NCBI GenBank assembly: GCA_947178445.1
Contig: CAMWYJ010000010.1
Location: 1 to 64,000 of the forward strand
Reading direction: 5' to 3'
Length of the DNA: 64,000 bases
Source of the DNA: an uncultured Clostridium sp.
Lineage (GTDB): Bacteria; Bacillota; Clostridia; Lachnospirales; Lachnospiraceae
Below are positions 8,279 to 18,388 of this stretch, in pieces. Each line of letters begins with the position of its first letter. Position 1 is the first letter of the stretch. The position numbers and the translations under genes were made by a program. The notes beneath the pieces are model-generated. The model made no database searches. It had not been told where the DNA came from and saw only the letters and a program-made list of their open reading frames with translations.

Positions 8279-9820
8279 TTATGCCGTATAACTTACACTG
8301 CTTCCCGCATACTTCATTTTCTCAAGTTCCGCTGCCTCTTTCTCGTCTTCATCCTCCTGCAATTCCGATAAGCCAGACTTTTTACCTGAATTAGAACTTT
8401 GCTTGCGTTCATATAAACTCTGTTCCTCATTGTTGCTCTCAAATCCTGTTGTAGAAACCATAACTTCAATTGCATCTACCTTGAGATTTTGCTGTTCCAT
8501 TGATTCTTTTAGACTGGTAAGTCCACCTTCAATTGCCTGCTTTGCAGCCTCTGTCTCTGCCATAATTCTAGCAGTCAGGACACCATCCTTGGAAACCACA
8601 TTAATCTGAATCTTTCCTAAATGTTCCGGATATAGCTGCATTTCTAAAGAAGTAGTATCCTGATTCATGTTCAACTTAACCTGTTCAACAATTTGGTCTA
8701 TAACTTCTTTACCCGATACCGGAACCTCTTCGACAAAGGAAACATCCTGTACATTGTCTAATGCCTGCTCTACTGCCTGCAATACCGGATGTTCAAAATG
8801 CAAATCCCTTTTATCTGTTACGGAATTCTTTTCTGTATTATGTACTTCCTCTTTGAAAGTATAAGTATCCTGCTTTCCACTCATTTCTGAATCCGAAGTA
8901 TCCTGTCCGTCTTTGCGAATCGGATTTTCGTTCGAAACTGTAACAGACGGCTCCTTTAAATCTATCGGTATATCCATGTCCATATCCACATCCTGCCCGC
9001 CATCCGGCTGTTTTGCAACACCTGTTTTTACAAGGTTTTCCTCCATATGGGAATCAACATGAGGCATATAATCCAAAAGATTCTTTTCATTCTGCCCTTT
9101 TGCATAATCACTTAAATCCTCAAGACTTACACCATCCTGTACAATTTCTTCTTTCAAATCATCAAAAAATTGGTTCCAGTCCTGATTCAAGCCTTCATCC
9201 ACTAGCAAATCAGAAACATCTGCTGAATTCATGGAAAGGAAAAAGCTCTTCAAACCGTCCTCTGACAGTAAATCCTCCGCCTCCATCCCAAATTCATCAA
9301 GTTTTTTGCTCAGGTCTTCCACAGCTAAATCGAAGTGTTCCATTACCTGCTGTAAAATATTACCGATTGTTTCCAGCAATGCATCCAACTCTTCTAAAGA
9401 AAGATCCGTATCACTTTCTTCAACAACATTTTCTAAAATTTCTGTCGTTTCTATCTGCTCTGTTGCTATGATTTCATCATATAAAGGTTCCTTTTCAACT
9501 TCTAAATCTGTATTTTGAACATTCTCTTCCTTTACATTCTCCTGCCTTACATCTTCTGCACTCTTCTCCACGGTTTTATCCTTTACAGAAGTTTCTTTTG
9601 AAGAAGTGTTCTTTAAAGAAGTATCTTTTGAAGATACAGCCTTTACATCCGACTGTTGCTTTACATCCGTATTATTTTTGCCGGAAGAATCGGTAGAAGA
9701 CTTCAAAAAGCTTGCAAAATCTGTTTGTTCTGATTTGTCCGCACTTGTACGGCTACCTTTACCAGTCTGATTGCCAACCATAAAAAAATTAGACACATTC
9801 ACGCTTTCATTCACCTGCAT
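8279..9820 (-). CDS. fliK: Flagellar hook-length control protein FliK
   Basis: A 513-residue protein with a long, acidic, poorly conserved N-terminal part rich in Ser/Lys/Glu and a conserved FliK C-terminal domain (about 385-480) containing LYPEHLGKIQINV. The family measures hook length and switches the export gate to filament substrates. It lies between the ylxF-like gene and flgD, as in Bacillus. The ribosome site AAAGGAGG precedes the start. Confidence 0.9.
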   Translation of the reverse strand: MQVNESVNVSNFFMVGNQTGKGSRTSADKSEQTDFASFLKSSTDSSGKNNTDVKQQSDVKAVSSKDTSLKNTSSKETSVKDKTVEKSAEDVRQENVKEENVQNTDLEVEKEPLYDEIIATEQIETTEILENVVEESDTDLSLEELDALLETIGNILQQVMEHFDLAVEDLSKKLDEFGMEAEDLLSEDGLKSFFLSMNSADVSDLLVDEGLNQDWNQFFDDLKEEIVQDGVSLEDLSDYAKGQNEKNLLDYMPHVDSHMEENLVKTGVAKQPDGGQDVDMDMDIPIDLKEPSVTVSNENPIRKDGQDTSDSEMSGKQDTYTFKEEVHNTEKNSVTDKRDLHFEHPVLQAVEQALDNVQDVSFVEEVPVSGKEVIDQIVEQVKLNMNQDTTSLEMQLYPEHLGKIQINVVSKDGVLTARIMAETEAAKQAIEGGLTSLKESMEQQNLKVDAIEVMVSTTGFESNNEEQSLYERKQSSNSGKKSGLSELQEDEDEKEAAELEKMKYAGSSVSYTA

Positions 9821-9854
9821 ATTTTACCTCCTTTCATATATTTTTAATAAGTGG

Positions 9855-10613
9855 TCATGGCAATAGCTTTTTCGTTACATTTGCGGCAAAATCGGCTTCA
9901 AACTGATTCATTATATCTGCCCGGGCATCTGTTTTCATAGCCCCAAGAATCTCTGCAACCGTATCTAAATTGCCTATCTTCTGCAACACCTCCGCTGCTT
10001 CTGCGGGTTTCATATTTTCATAGGTTTTCGCAACCTCCTGCAAATCACTATCCACCGACTGTTGTGAGATAACCTGGCGATAAATCGCCTCCGCATTAGC
10101 AGCATCTATACTTTCATACCACTTACTATATGTATCGGCATCCGGAGCATTTTCTCCATAGACTATTTCTCGATAAAATTCTTCCTTTTCTTTCTGAAAT
10201 GCATTCTGATTCTCTTCAAATGCCTTTAAACGCTCAATCTCCTTAGTCAGATCATCATTATTTTCTTTTAAGGATTTATTATTTTCGCTTAATTTATCAT
10301 TCTCTTCCTGCAATTTTTCAATCATGTCCTTTGCCTGAGAAAGCGTTGCAATCTGATTTTCATCCGAATTCTCCTCTGCTTCTGCCTTCAATTGTTCCTC
10401 TGACGGCTCTGGTAAAATTTTACTTATAACCGGAACATCCTTTAAAATCGGACGTAACACTGAACTTCCAAAACCCCCGATATCAAACTTGATCAATGCT
10501 GCAAGAATAGCCAGCCAGACAACAATAATTAAAATCACAAAAAAACCTGATAATAATTTATTGCCAAAACTTTCTTCATTTCCATCTTTTTTCTCTTTGC
10601 TCTTCTTTGCCAT
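9855..10613 (-). CDS. YlxF/MotE-like flagellar membrane protein
   Basis: A 252-residue protein with a basic N-terminus, one membrane segment (about 17-40), a long coiled coil (about 95-145), and a C-terminal domain resembling the MgtE intracellular N-domain (about 195-250). This is the layout of YlxF (Bacillus) and MotE (Rhizobium), encoded between fliJ and fliK. In Rhizobium MotE is a chaperone for a periplasmic motility protein; the Firmicute role is unclear. It starts 6 bases after fliJ. Confidence 0.8.
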   Translation of the reverse strand: MAKKSKEKKDGNEESFGNKLLSGFFVILIIVVWLAILAALIKFDIGGFGSSVLRPILKDVPVISKILPEPSEEQLKAEAEENSDENQIATLSQAKDMIEKLQEENDKLSENNKSLKENNDDLTKEIERLKAFEENQNAFQKEKEEFYREIVYGENAPDADTYSKWYESIDAANAEAIYRQVISQQSVDSDLQEVAKTYENMKPAEAAEVLQKIGNLDTVAEILGAMKTDARADIMNQFEADFAANVTKKLLP

Positions 10614-10619
10614 ATCTTC

Positions 10620-11075
10620 TTATTCCTCCTCTCCATCCCGGTTGTTATACTGATAACTGACCAACTGGTCAATTTCTTTTATCTCTTCCTGATTGAGTTC
10701 CTGTAAAAAGACTTCAAACTGATTCTCTTTCAGTTTCTCATGAATCTTACGTTCTTTCATAGCTTCACTCATTACTTTCATTGCCTGCTCTAGCTCCTGC
10801 TCGATCTCATAAATCCTGTTTTGCTGCTCCTCAATATATCCATCCATGATCAAAATCGAATTCTTACAGGCTTCAATCTCTAACACATCCAGCTTTTCTG
10901 ACAAAAGCTTACGATAGGTATTAAAATATGCTTCTTTCCTTGCATTCAGTGCATCCAGTTCATCCAATGCTTCATTTAATCTATTTCGGACTTCCATATA
11001 ATGCTGTTTGGCCTGTTCTTCTAATTTGTACTTAATATCAAGAATGCTCTGCATGCGATAAATAAACTTTGCCAT
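10620..11075 (-). CDS. fliJ: Flagellar export chaperone FliJ
   Basis: About 151 residues, almost wholly coiled coil, starting MAKFIYRMQSILDIK as in FliJ, the stalk-like protein that joins the FliI ATPase ring to the export gate FlhA. The ATG at 11075 is eight bases after a GGGAG site; the GTG two codons upstream is less well placed. It follows fliI in the operon. Confidence 0.85.
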   Translation of the reverse strand: MAKFIYRMQSILDIKYKLEEQAKQHYMEVRNRLNEALDELDALNARKEAYFNTYRKLLSEKLDVLEIEACKNSILIMDGYIEEQQNRIYEIEQELEQAMKVMSEAMKERKIHEKLKENQFEVFLQELNQEEIKEIDQLVSYQYNNRDGEEE

Positions 11076-11137
11076 TGCCACATCTCCCGGTACGCTTTAT
11101 TCCATTTCATCCTTTCAAGCTCCTGTTTTCATCCGAA

Positions 11138-12451
11138 TCATATATCACCTTTAAAAATGCCCATAAGCATATCCAGTTCATCCTCTAACAGATACTTTGT
11201 ATCCACATCCTGCTGTAAAAATTCGTTTACCTGCCCAATCTTGGAAATAGCGTAATCAATATCCGGATTCGAGCCAGAACGATACGCACCGATATTAATC
11301 AAATCCTCCGCTTCATTATAAGTTGCCAGTACATTTTTAAGCTTGCCCGCAGCGTCCTTATGTTCCTTTGACGCAATTCCACTCATACATCGGGAAATAC
11401 TCTGTAACACATCAATTGCAGGATAATGATTCTTATGTCCTAGCTTTCTAGATAACACAATGTGTCCGTCTAATATTCCCCTTGCTGTATCGGATATTGG
11501 CTCATTAAAATCATCGCCATCTACCAAAACAGCATAAAGCCCTGTAATAGAACCTTTTTCAGAATTACCAGCCCTCTCTAAAACTTTAGGAAGCTCCGCA
11601 TAAACAGATGGCGGGTAACCTCTTGTAACCGGGGGTTCTCCCGTAGCAAGTCCAATCTCTCTTTGTGCCATACAAAAACGTGTCATATTATCCATCATAA
11701 GCAGCACATCTTTTCCCTGATCCCGAAAGTATTCCGCAATCGCTGTCGCAGTTTTCGCAGCCTTATTACGAATAAGCGCCGGCTTATCAGAAGTCGCAAT
11801 CACTAATACCGAGCGTTTCATACCCTCTGCACCAAGATCCCGTTCAATAAATTCCCGGACCTCTCTTCCACGCTCCCCAATCAGGGCTATCACGTTGACA
11901 TCCGCCTTGGTATTTCTTGCAAACATGCCCAGGAGTGTAGACTTTCCTACACCAGAACCTGCAAAAATACCAATACGCTGGCCTTTTCCAACCGTAATCA
12001 TTCCGTCAACCGCTTTCACACCTAATGGCAGGATATCTGATATCATTTTTCTTTTTAATGCATCCGGAGGAGGTGCTTCAATTGGATAAAACTCACTTAA
12101 GTTAAGCTCTTTCCCATCAATTGGTCTGCCGAGGCCATCCAAAGAACGTCCAAGCAATGCTTCACCAACCGGAACTTTTAACGGTTCTTTTGTATTCTCT
12201 ACCGTAGCACCAAGCCCAATTCCTTCCACACTTTCAAAGGGCATAAGTAAAATCCGGTTATCTTTGAAGCCTACCACCTCTGCCATAACCTGATGCAAGC
12301 CATCCTTTGATGTTATTTTGCATAAATCATTTAACTTACAGGTGGGGCCTACCGATTCCACGGTAAGTCCCACCACCTTCACTACTTTCCCTAATTCCGT
12401 TACAAATGTTTTATTTACCAAAGCAAAATACGGTTCATAATTAATATCCAA
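11138..12451 (-). CDS. fliI: Flagellum-specific ATPase FliI
   Basis: A 437-residue F1-beta-like ATPase that energises flagellar export. The Walker A motif GSGVGKST (about residue 168) and Walker B VLLMMDNMTRF are intact, together with GERGREV and the VDGDD region typical of FliI. No ATG fits; the TTG at 12451 is preceded by AGGTGA. It lies directly after fliH, its regulator. Confidence 0.95.
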   Translation of the reverse strand: MDINYEPYFALVNKTFVTELGKVVKVVGLTVESVGPTCKLNDLCKITSKDGLHQVMAEVVGFKDNRILLMPFESVEGIGLGATVENTKEPLKVPVGEALLGRSLDGLGRPIDGKELNLSEFYPIEAPPPDALKRKMISDILPLGVKAVDGMITVGKGQRIGIFAGSGVGKSTLLGMFARNTKADVNVIALIGERGREVREFIERDLGAEGMKRSVLVIATSDKPALIRNKAAKTATAIAEYFRDQGKDVLLMMDNMTRFCMAQREIGLATGEPPVTRGYPPSVYAELPKVLERAGNSEKGSITGLYAVLVDGDDFNEPISDTARGILDGHIVLSRKLGHKNHYPAIDVLQSISRCMSGIASKEHKDAAGKLKNVLATYNEAEDLINIGAYRSGSNPDIDYAISKIGQVNEFLQQDVDTKYLLEDELDMLMGIFKGDI

Positions 12452-12459
12452 ATCATCAC

Positions 12460-13347
12460 CTATTCCCGAATCAAAAGCTTTAACGCTTTGATCAAATTAT
12501 TTAACTGCACATCTAAGCTGACATCAACAATACCATTGTCTGTATCAATCATACACTGCATAGCCTGAAGCTTTGCATCCTCATAAATCTCTAATTCAAT
12601 GCTTGGATTTAGTGCACCATATATCTCATCTTTTTGTTCAGACAACATTTCGTAGTCATCACAGGAAACACGAATTACAAACTTACTGCTGTTTTCCAAG
12701 TCACGCATCGCCATATTTATCATATGAAGCAATACATTCCGCTCATTTTCTATGGATACACCCGTAATAGATGGAATGAGCTGGCACAACAAATCCACCA
12801 TTTTATGCTCTGTTTTTACAATGAATTCTTGTTCTTTTTCCATTAGCAATTGCTCATTTTGGACTGCCTGTGCATCAAGTTCGGCCTTTTTCTCCTCATA
12901 CTCTGCAATGACTTGGCTGCTTCCATCGGAATATCCCGTCTGATATCCTTCCTCATGTGCCTGCTTTTTGATATTTTCAACCTCGTCATAAGCTGCAGCT
13001 CTCATTTGCTCCGTCTCTTTATGAACCTGGTTTACAATCTCCTCTGCCTCCCGCTTAGCTGCCTGCAATATTTCCTGAGACCGCTGTATTGCCTCTTCCT
13101 TTGAAATATCCAAAGCTTCATCCGACTTTCCATCAGATAGGGAACTTCCTGCCTCCGATTCCTCATCCAAACCCACATCCCGAATCAATGCGGCCGCCAA
13201 CGCTTCTTCTGCTGACTCTTCTGATGTTTCCATTTCCTGTAACGAAGAATTCTCAATACTCTCGATAATATGATTTTTATTTGTATCAATTACCAATGCA
13301 TTATTTTGTGAAAATGCAACAAATCCAGATTTTATCAGATTAGACAA
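12460..13347 (-). CDS. fliH: Flagellar assembly protein FliH
   Basis: About 295 residues with a long charged, coiled central region (about 85-175) and a conserved C-terminal FliH domain. FliH holds FliI in check and docks it at the C-ring. I place the start at the TTG at 13347, giving MSNLIKSGFVAF, the usual FliH opening, nine bases after GGAGGTG; the longer frame would overlap fliG by 47 bases. The chosen start overlaps fliG by 8 bases. Confidence 0.85.
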   Translation of the reverse strand: MSNLIKSGFVAFSQNNALVIDTNKNHIIESIENSSLQEMETSEESAEEALAAALIRDVGLDEESEAGSSLSDGKSDEALDISKEEAIQRSQEILQAAKREAEEIVNQVHKETEQMRAAAYDEVENIKKQAHEEGYQTGYSDGSSQVIAEYEEKKAELDAQAVQNEQLLMEKEQEFIVKTEHKMVDLLCQLIPSITGVSIENERNVLLHMINMAMRDLENSSKFVIRVSCDDYEMLSEQKDEIYGALNPSIELEIYEDAKLQAMQCMIDTDNGIVDVSLDVQLNNLIKALKLLIRE

Positions 13348-14353
13348 TGATCTCGTCACCTCCACCACGGGAAATAACAATTTCACCGGTATCCTCTAAT
13401 TTACGAATAATATTAACAATCTTCTGCTGTGCATCTTCAACATCCTTAAGACGTACAGGTCCCATATAATCCATATCTTCTTTGATCATCGCAGCAAGAC
13501 GAGATGAAAGATTGGAAAAAATACAGTTTTGTACATCCTCATTGGCATTCTTAAGTGCAATTGCAAGCTCATTATTATCAACCTCACGGAGAACTGTCTG
13601 AATTGCACGGTTATCAAGAGTAAGAATATCCTCAAATACAAACATCTTACGTCTGATTTCATCTGCAAGCTCTGGTTCTTCAACCTCAAGTGTCTCCATG
13701 ATATGTTTCTCTGTACTACGGTCTACCGTATTCAAAACAGCTACAATTGCATCTACTCCACCCACAATCGTATAATCCTGATTGACAAGTGATGAAAGCT
13801 TCTTCTCCAATACTTTTTCCACCTCTTTGATTACATCCGGACTGGTCCGGTCCATCAAAGCGATACGTTTTGCTACTTCTGCCTGTTTCTCAGGCGGAAG
13901 TGAACCCACAACTGCCGCTGCCTGTCCGGATGGCAAGTATGCTAAAATGAGAGCAATCGTCTGGGGATGCTCATCCTGGATAAAGTTAAGCAACTGTGAT
14001 GGATCTGCCTTACGGACAAATTCAAAAGGACGAACCTGCAAGGATGCAGTAAGTCTGCCAATAACATCCTTTGCTTTATCCTCACCGAGTGCTTTATCAA
14101 GCAGCTCCTTTGCATAACCAATACCACCCTCTGAAATATACTGCTGGGCAAGACATACCTCATAAAATTCTTCTAATATACTTTCCTTTATATCAGGAGG
14201 AACACTTCTTGTATTTGCAATCTCTAATGTAAGAGACTCAATCTCATCTTCTTTTAAATGCTTAAAAATATTCGCCGACTTCTCTGGTCCTAAAGAAATT
14301 AGCAATATCGCTGCCTTTTGAATTCCCGAAATATCATCATCATAGCTTGGCAT
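13340..14353 (-). CDS. fliG: Flagellar motor switch protein FliG
   Basis: About 337 residues with the three FliG domains. The N-terminal part (IQKAAILLISLGPE) binds FliF, the middle has the EHPQTIALILAYL motif that contacts FliM, and the C-terminal charged torque helix region (FEDILTLDNRAIQTVLREVD) faces MotA. The start at 14353 is seven bases after GGGAGGAG; the longer frame would overlap fliF. It ends in a short overlap with fliH. Confidence 0.95.
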   Translation of the reverse strand: MPSYDDDISGIQKAAILLISLGPEKSANIFKHLKEDEIESLTLEIANTRSVPPDIKESILEEFYEVCLAQQYISEGGIGYAKELLDKALGEDKAKDVIGRLTASLQVRPFEFVRKADPSQLLNFIQDEHPQTIALILAYLPSGQAAAVVGSLPPEKQAEVAKRIALMDRTSPDVIKEVEKVLEKKLSSLVNQDYTIVGGVDAIVAVLNTVDRSTEKHIMETLEVEEPELADEIRRKMFVFEDILTLDNRAIQTVLREVDNNELAIALKNANEDVQNCIFSNLSSRLAAMIKEDMDYMGPVRLKDVEDAQQKIVNIIRKLEDTGEIVISRGGGDEIIV

Positions 14354-14370
14354 ATATAATCTCCTCCCAA

Positions 14371-15987
14371 CTAATTCCATTCATCATTCAACCAGTTTCG
14401 AAGCAACAATGCCACCTGTTCCGGATTCTCATCCACAAAGCGCTCAATCTGCTGCCTGGTTGCCGACTTATCGCTAAATTCAATATCTTCAAGCGTCTGG
14501 TTTTCCTTCGTTGTAGCAAGTAATGCTTCAACAGAAAGCTCTGGTTCTAATTCGGTGACTTCCACCGGCTTCATACCCTTGAATACTACAAAGCATAAAA
14601 GTGCAACAATCAAAATTGCCAATACAAACTGTAAATAATTTGTTACTGTATCCACCGCACTCTGCTCCTGTGGATAGAAAAGCGGCACCTCATACGCCTG
14701 GATCTGAATTCGGTCTGCACTGATACCAGTAGCCTGTTCTACCAATGCATAGGTTTCTTCATCTACATCAATCGGTCTGCGTTCGTCATTTTCCTGCTGG
14801 AAAGCTTCAAAGTTCGTCCCCTGAAGTGCTCCTGCCTTCTTCATCTGCGCTTCATCATAAACAACATACCGGCTAAGCACTAATGCAACCGAAGAGTTCT
14901 CTGTATTCACACGCCCAATTGATTTTTTCGTAACCGTAGTTGTCTGGCTTGTGCCATATTCTTCTCTAATGACATTTGCACTACTGTTCCCTGTCGTTCC
15001 ATTTAAAATATTGTAATCATTTACCGTTCCGTCATTTGAATCCGTTCCGGGTATACCGGATACACCATCTACATTCTCTGCACTATAGGAATACCGGCTA
15101 CTCATCGGACCAGTATCCTCCTCCGCATCATCTGAATATAAATGAATATCTTCAATGCTTTGTTCATCTAAATCAATATCTAAATTCGCAGCAATCTCTG
15201 CATCATTATAAACACCAGTACTTACAAAAAGATTTCTCACCTGATCCTTAAAGCTAGCCGTTACCTGATCCTTTATCTTCATCTCTGCCGCTGCTTTGCC
15301 CGCTGTGGATGTCGAAGTCTCTCCACCAAACAGCAGATTACCCGCCTGGTCTACGATTCTTACATTGTCTGTGCTAGAATTGCCAATCGTTGTAGCTACG
15401 AAATTCGCAATTCCTTCTACCTGAAGCTCGGCATCAAAATCTGCCGTTGTAGTCAGCATAACACTGGCTGAAGATTCTTTTGTTTCGGATAATAATGAAT
15501 TAGATGAATCCGGTACTGAAATATGTACAGATGCCTGATTTACACCATCCATGCTCTGCAGATCCTTTTCTAACTGCTTCTGATCATAGATAATCTGTTT
15601 TTTCTTTCTCTCTGAATCTGTTGTGGACATACTATTATTAAATGCATCATCATAACTGGTATCCTTATCTGCCGCAATATTATTCTGTCCTAATACAAGT
15701 CTTGCCGCTGATTCATTTTTTTCATCGACTGAAAACACAAGCCCATTACTGGAAACATTATACTTGATTCCTGCCTCTGTTAAAATCTCACTGGCAGAAG
15801 CTGCATCCGTTGTATTTTCAAAAGTTACCAATTGAACATACTTTGTACGATTTAATAGCACAACAAGCGCCACCAGTGTAAATATCACTGCTGCCGAAAT
15901 GCTGACAATCAATGTCTTTTGTTTACTTGTAAACCGATTCCAAAACTCCACAAATTTTGTCTGGATTGCTTTTAATCTGTCTAACAT
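14371..15987 (-). CDS. fliF: Flagellar MS-ring protein FliF
   Basis: A 538-residue MS-ring protein. Two membrane segments (about 24-46 and 445-466) bracket the large extracytoplasmic ring-building region, and the C-terminal tail (about 500-538, with FVDENPEQVALLLRNWL) binds FliG. Length fits the family. It sits between fliE and fliG, and its stop is 17 bases before the fliG start. Confidence 0.95.
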   Translation of the reverse strand: MLDRLKAIQTKFVEFWNRFTSKQKTLIVSISAAVIFTLVALVVLLNRTKYVQLVTFENTTDAASASEILTEAGIKYNVSSNGLVFSVDEKNESAARLVLGQNNIAADKDTSYDDAFNNSMSTTDSERKKKQIIYDQKQLEKDLQSMDGVNQASVHISVPDSSNSLLSETKESSASVMLTTTADFDAELQVEGIANFVATTIGNSSTDNVRIVDQAGNLLFGGETSTSTAGKAAAEMKIKDQVTASFKDQVRNLFVSTGVYNDAEIAANLDIDLDEQSIEDIHLYSDDAEEDTGPMSSRYSYSAENVDGVSGIPGTDSNDGTVNDYNILNGTTGNSSANVIREEYGTSQTTTVTKKSIGRVNTENSSVALVLSRYVVYDEAQMKKAGALQGTNFEAFQQENDERRPIDVDEETYALVEQATGISADRIQIQAYEVPLFYPQEQSAVDTVTNYLQFVLAILIVALLCFVVFKGMKPVEVTELEPELSVEALLATTKENQTLEDIEFSDKSATRQQIERFVDENPEQVALLLRNWLNDEWN

Positions 15988-16134
15988 AATCTTCCCTAAC
16001 GAATCATCTCGTCTATCCCTTATCCATTTAATGGTTTTTTATCTATTCTTCCTGCCAAAAGACAGTTTTTGAATATCTGATATATACATCTGACAAATAT
16101 ATGAAATGTATAGATCCTTTAAAACGTGTAATTA

Positions 16135-16452
16135 CTAAATCTGCATATTTATCAATTCTTTATAAGCCTCTAATGCTTTATTTGTCACTTTCACAGTATA
16201 TTGCAGGGCAATATTTGCTTTCTGCTGTGCGATTGCTAAATCATGCGTACTTGTTGCGTAGCCAAGTGCAAAATTAATTTCCGACTCCTCCGCTGCATTT
16301 TGCAAATCATCTGCATTCTTATACATCTGAATTGCAGAACTAAACAGGCTGTCAAAAGCAGTTTTATTGTCCCGTTCAACCTCTGCTGTATTATAGCTGT
16401 TAAACAGTACACTCTGTATTGTTTCACTGCCGTTAATTGCTGAAACTGCCAT
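16135..16452 (-). CDS. fliE: Flagellar hook-basal body protein FliE
   Basis: A 105-residue FliE, the adaptor between the MS-ring and the rod. The C-terminal half (DLAIAQQKANIALQYTVKV, then NKALEAYKEL) is the conserved FliE helix. It lies between flgC and fliF. A 147-base gap to fliF contains no gene or clear terminator. Confidence 0.93.
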   Translation of the reverse strand: MAVSAINGSETIQSVLFNSYNTAEVERDNKTAFDSLFSSAIQMYKNADDLQNAAEESEINFALGYATSTHDLAIAQQKANIALQYTVKVTNKALEAYKELINMQI

Positions 16453-16469
16453 TTTCTATCACTCTCCTA

Positions 16470-16913
16470 TTATTCAAATAATTCAAGACCTTTTGCTGCC
16501 ATAGCCTTTGACGCATTAAATGCAGTTGCATTTGCTTCATAGGAACGACTGGCATCAATCAGGTTTGTCATTTCTGTTACGGTATTCACATTCGGAAGGG
16601 TTACATATCCGTTCTCATCCGCATCCGGATGATTTGGATCATATGCCATGATTCCTTCCGAATTATCCTCCACAATTGCTGTGATTTTTACGCCATTTGC
16701 CTTATACGGTGAAAGCTTATTGCTAAGTATCGTATCAAAAGACATATTCGAATTCTCATGAAATACCACGGTTTGTCTCTTATATACGTTACCGTTCTCA
16801 TCTCTTGTCGTATTCACATTTGCTATATTCTGCGCAATCACATCCATTCTCGTCCGCTGTGCTGTCATACCGGAAGCAGATACATCCATAGCATTAAAAA
16901 TTCCACTGCTCAT
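16470..16913 (-). CDS. flgC: Flagellar basal-body rod protein FlgC
   Basis: About 147 residues with the rod signature near the N-terminus (FNAMDVSASGMTAQRTRMD, IAQNIANVNTT) and the C-terminal ASRSYEANATAFNASK helix. It forms the proximal rod with FlgB. The ATG at 16913 is nine bases after AGGAGG; a TTG two codons upstream is too close to the site. Confidence 0.95.
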   Translation of the reverse strand: MSSGIFNAMDVSASGMTAQRTRMDVIAQNIANVNTTRDENGNVYKRQTVVFHENSNMSFDTILSNKLSPYKANGVKITAIVEDNSEGIMAYDPNHPDADENGYVTLPNVNTVTEMTNLIDASRSYEANATAFNASKAMAAKGLELFE

Positions 16914-16943
16914 TCGCAAACACCTCCTAAAAAATATCTATCC

Positions 16944-17336
16944 TCACTGAGCCAATACTGTTTTATATCTTGCAAATTCCTGTCCGATCTGTTCTACCAA
17001 TGTATTATAACGGATTTGATTCTGTGCAAGCATGGAATTCTCTGTATCAGCATCAACATTGTTTCCGTCTAAGCGATAGGAAAGGGTCGAGGAATCTGTA
17101 TATATGAATCCGCTAAAATCAGAAAGGTGTGTATTAATCTCCCCTACTCTCTCATCCAAAGGATTATCTCCAATCAATGCCTGCTGTAAATAGTTTTGAA
17201 ACGATACATCCTTGCGCTTGTAATTCGGGGTACCTACATTTGCCAAATTATTCGTTATAATCTCATGACGGGTATTTGCAGCATCTGCTGCTTTGTCCAA
17301 CACATTAATATAATTGTAAATATTTGTGTTAATCAT
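16944..17336 (-). CDS. flgB: Flagellar basal-body rod protein FlgB
   Basis: A 130-residue rod protein with the NLANVGTPNYKRKDVSF motif (about 31-47). It is the first flagellar gene of the operon, 112 bases after codY, the same order as in Bacillus subtilis. The start has a GGGAGGT site. Between codY and flgB is an imperfect hairpin (17398-17429) that could be a weak terminator, so flagellar genes may be partly transcribed with codY. Confidence 0.94.
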   Translation of the reverse strand: MINTNIYNYINVLDKAADAANTRHEIITNNLANVGTPNYKRKDVSFQNYLQQALIGDNPLDERVGEINTHLSDFSGFIYTDSSTLSYRLDGNNVDADTENSMLAQNQIRYNTLVEQIGQEFARYKTVLAQ

Positions 17337-17397
17337 ATGTAACCTCCCTTAAATAGTATCTTTTTTCTGTGTATCCCTGCCATCAAAATAGCAATAG

Positions 17398-17429
17398 AAA
17401 GGACTTATGAGTGAACTCACAAATCCTTT
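17398..17429 (-). terminator. Imperfect hairpin between codY and flgB
   Basis: Fourteen-base arms (AAAGGATTTGTGAG / CTCATAAGTCCTTT on the minus strand) with a few mismatches and a four-base loop. The following T-run is interrupted, so if it terminates it should leak into flgB. Confidence 0.4.
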
Positions 17430-17448
17430 TGCAATTCCAAAATCCATT

Positions 17449-18219
17449 TTACTTATGCAATTGGCATACTTCATCAAATACCAGCTCATTCAAAACCTTG
17501 ATATAGGTTCCTTTCATTCCTGAAGATCTGGTTTCGATAACGCCCGCACTTTCAAATTTGCGAAGTGCATTCACAATAACAGAACGGGTAATCCCTACCC
17601 TGTCTGCAATCTTTGATGCAACCAAAATCCCTTCCATTCCGGAAAGCTCATCAAAAACATGAACAATCGCTTCCTGTTCTGAGTTTGACAACGTACTGAT
17701 TGCAGATTTAATGATTGCAATCTTACGATCCTCTTCTGCTGACTCTTCATTGACGCTACGCATCATTTCAAGTCCTACAACGGTTGTGCCATACTCACTA
17801 AGAATAATATCATCTATTGTGTACTGGCTGTCTTCCTTATACATGAAAACAGTACCAAGACGTTCTCCTGCAATATCGATTGGAGTAATGACTGCCTGAT
17901 ATCTTTCCAGATTTTCAAATTCAAAACCCAATGTGGCAAGGTTGACATTCTCTTTTGTAGATAAAACTCCTAAAAAGCGTTCATTCAGCATTGGATCTAT
18001 GAACCCACCTACCTTCTCTACAATCAATTCTGTAATCTCATGAATATCAGACCGATTCTGAATCCCTAAAACCTTTCCTTTCCTGCTTATCACAAGAATA
18101 TCTGATTCTAAAATCTCACTTAACACCTTGCAGATATCATTAAAAACAACCTTGTGGGAGCTGTTATTATGCAACAGCTGATTAATTTTTCTTGTCTTAT
18201 CTAATAGCTGGACACTCAT
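17449..18219 (-). CDS. codY: GTP- and branched-chain-amino-acid-sensing pleiotropic repressor CodY
   Basis: About 256 residues. The N-terminal GAF domain binds branched-chain amino acids, and the C-terminal winged helix carries the conserved ASKIADRVGITRSVIVNALR recognition region. It represses nutrient-limitation genes, often including motility genes, in Firmicutes. The start at 18219 (MSVQLLDKTRKIN) matches the family and follows a GGAGGGGG site. Clustering with topA upstream and flgB downstream matches Bacillus. Confidence 0.96.
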   Translation of the reverse strand: MSVQLLDKTRKINQLLHNNSSHKVVFNDICKVLSEILESDILVISRKGKVLGIQNRSDIHEITELIVEKVGGFIDPMLNERFLGVLSTKENVNLATLGFEFENLERYQAVITPIDIAGERLGTVFMYKEDSQYTIDDIILSEYGTTVVGLEMMRSVNEESAEEDRKIAIIKSAISTLSNSEQEAIVHVFDELSGMEGILVASKIADRVGITRSVIVNALRKFESAGVIETRSSGMKGTYIKVLNELVFDEVCQLHK

Positions 18220-18388
18220 AAGCCCCCTCCAATCATTTAACAATTCTACCACAATTCGCAGATAATAACAACAACTTTATCAAATTTACAAAATTATTCC
18301 ACAATATGATTGCTTTTCAAAACTGACCAGTTAACGGTCTGCCCTGTGTATTCAGCCAAGATATAAACAAATAAAAAGCCATTATCTG

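Noticed and set aside
9013-9471. 152-codon plus-strand frame within fliK
   Set aside because: Antisense to the low-complexity part of fliK, with no ribosome site and no operon context.
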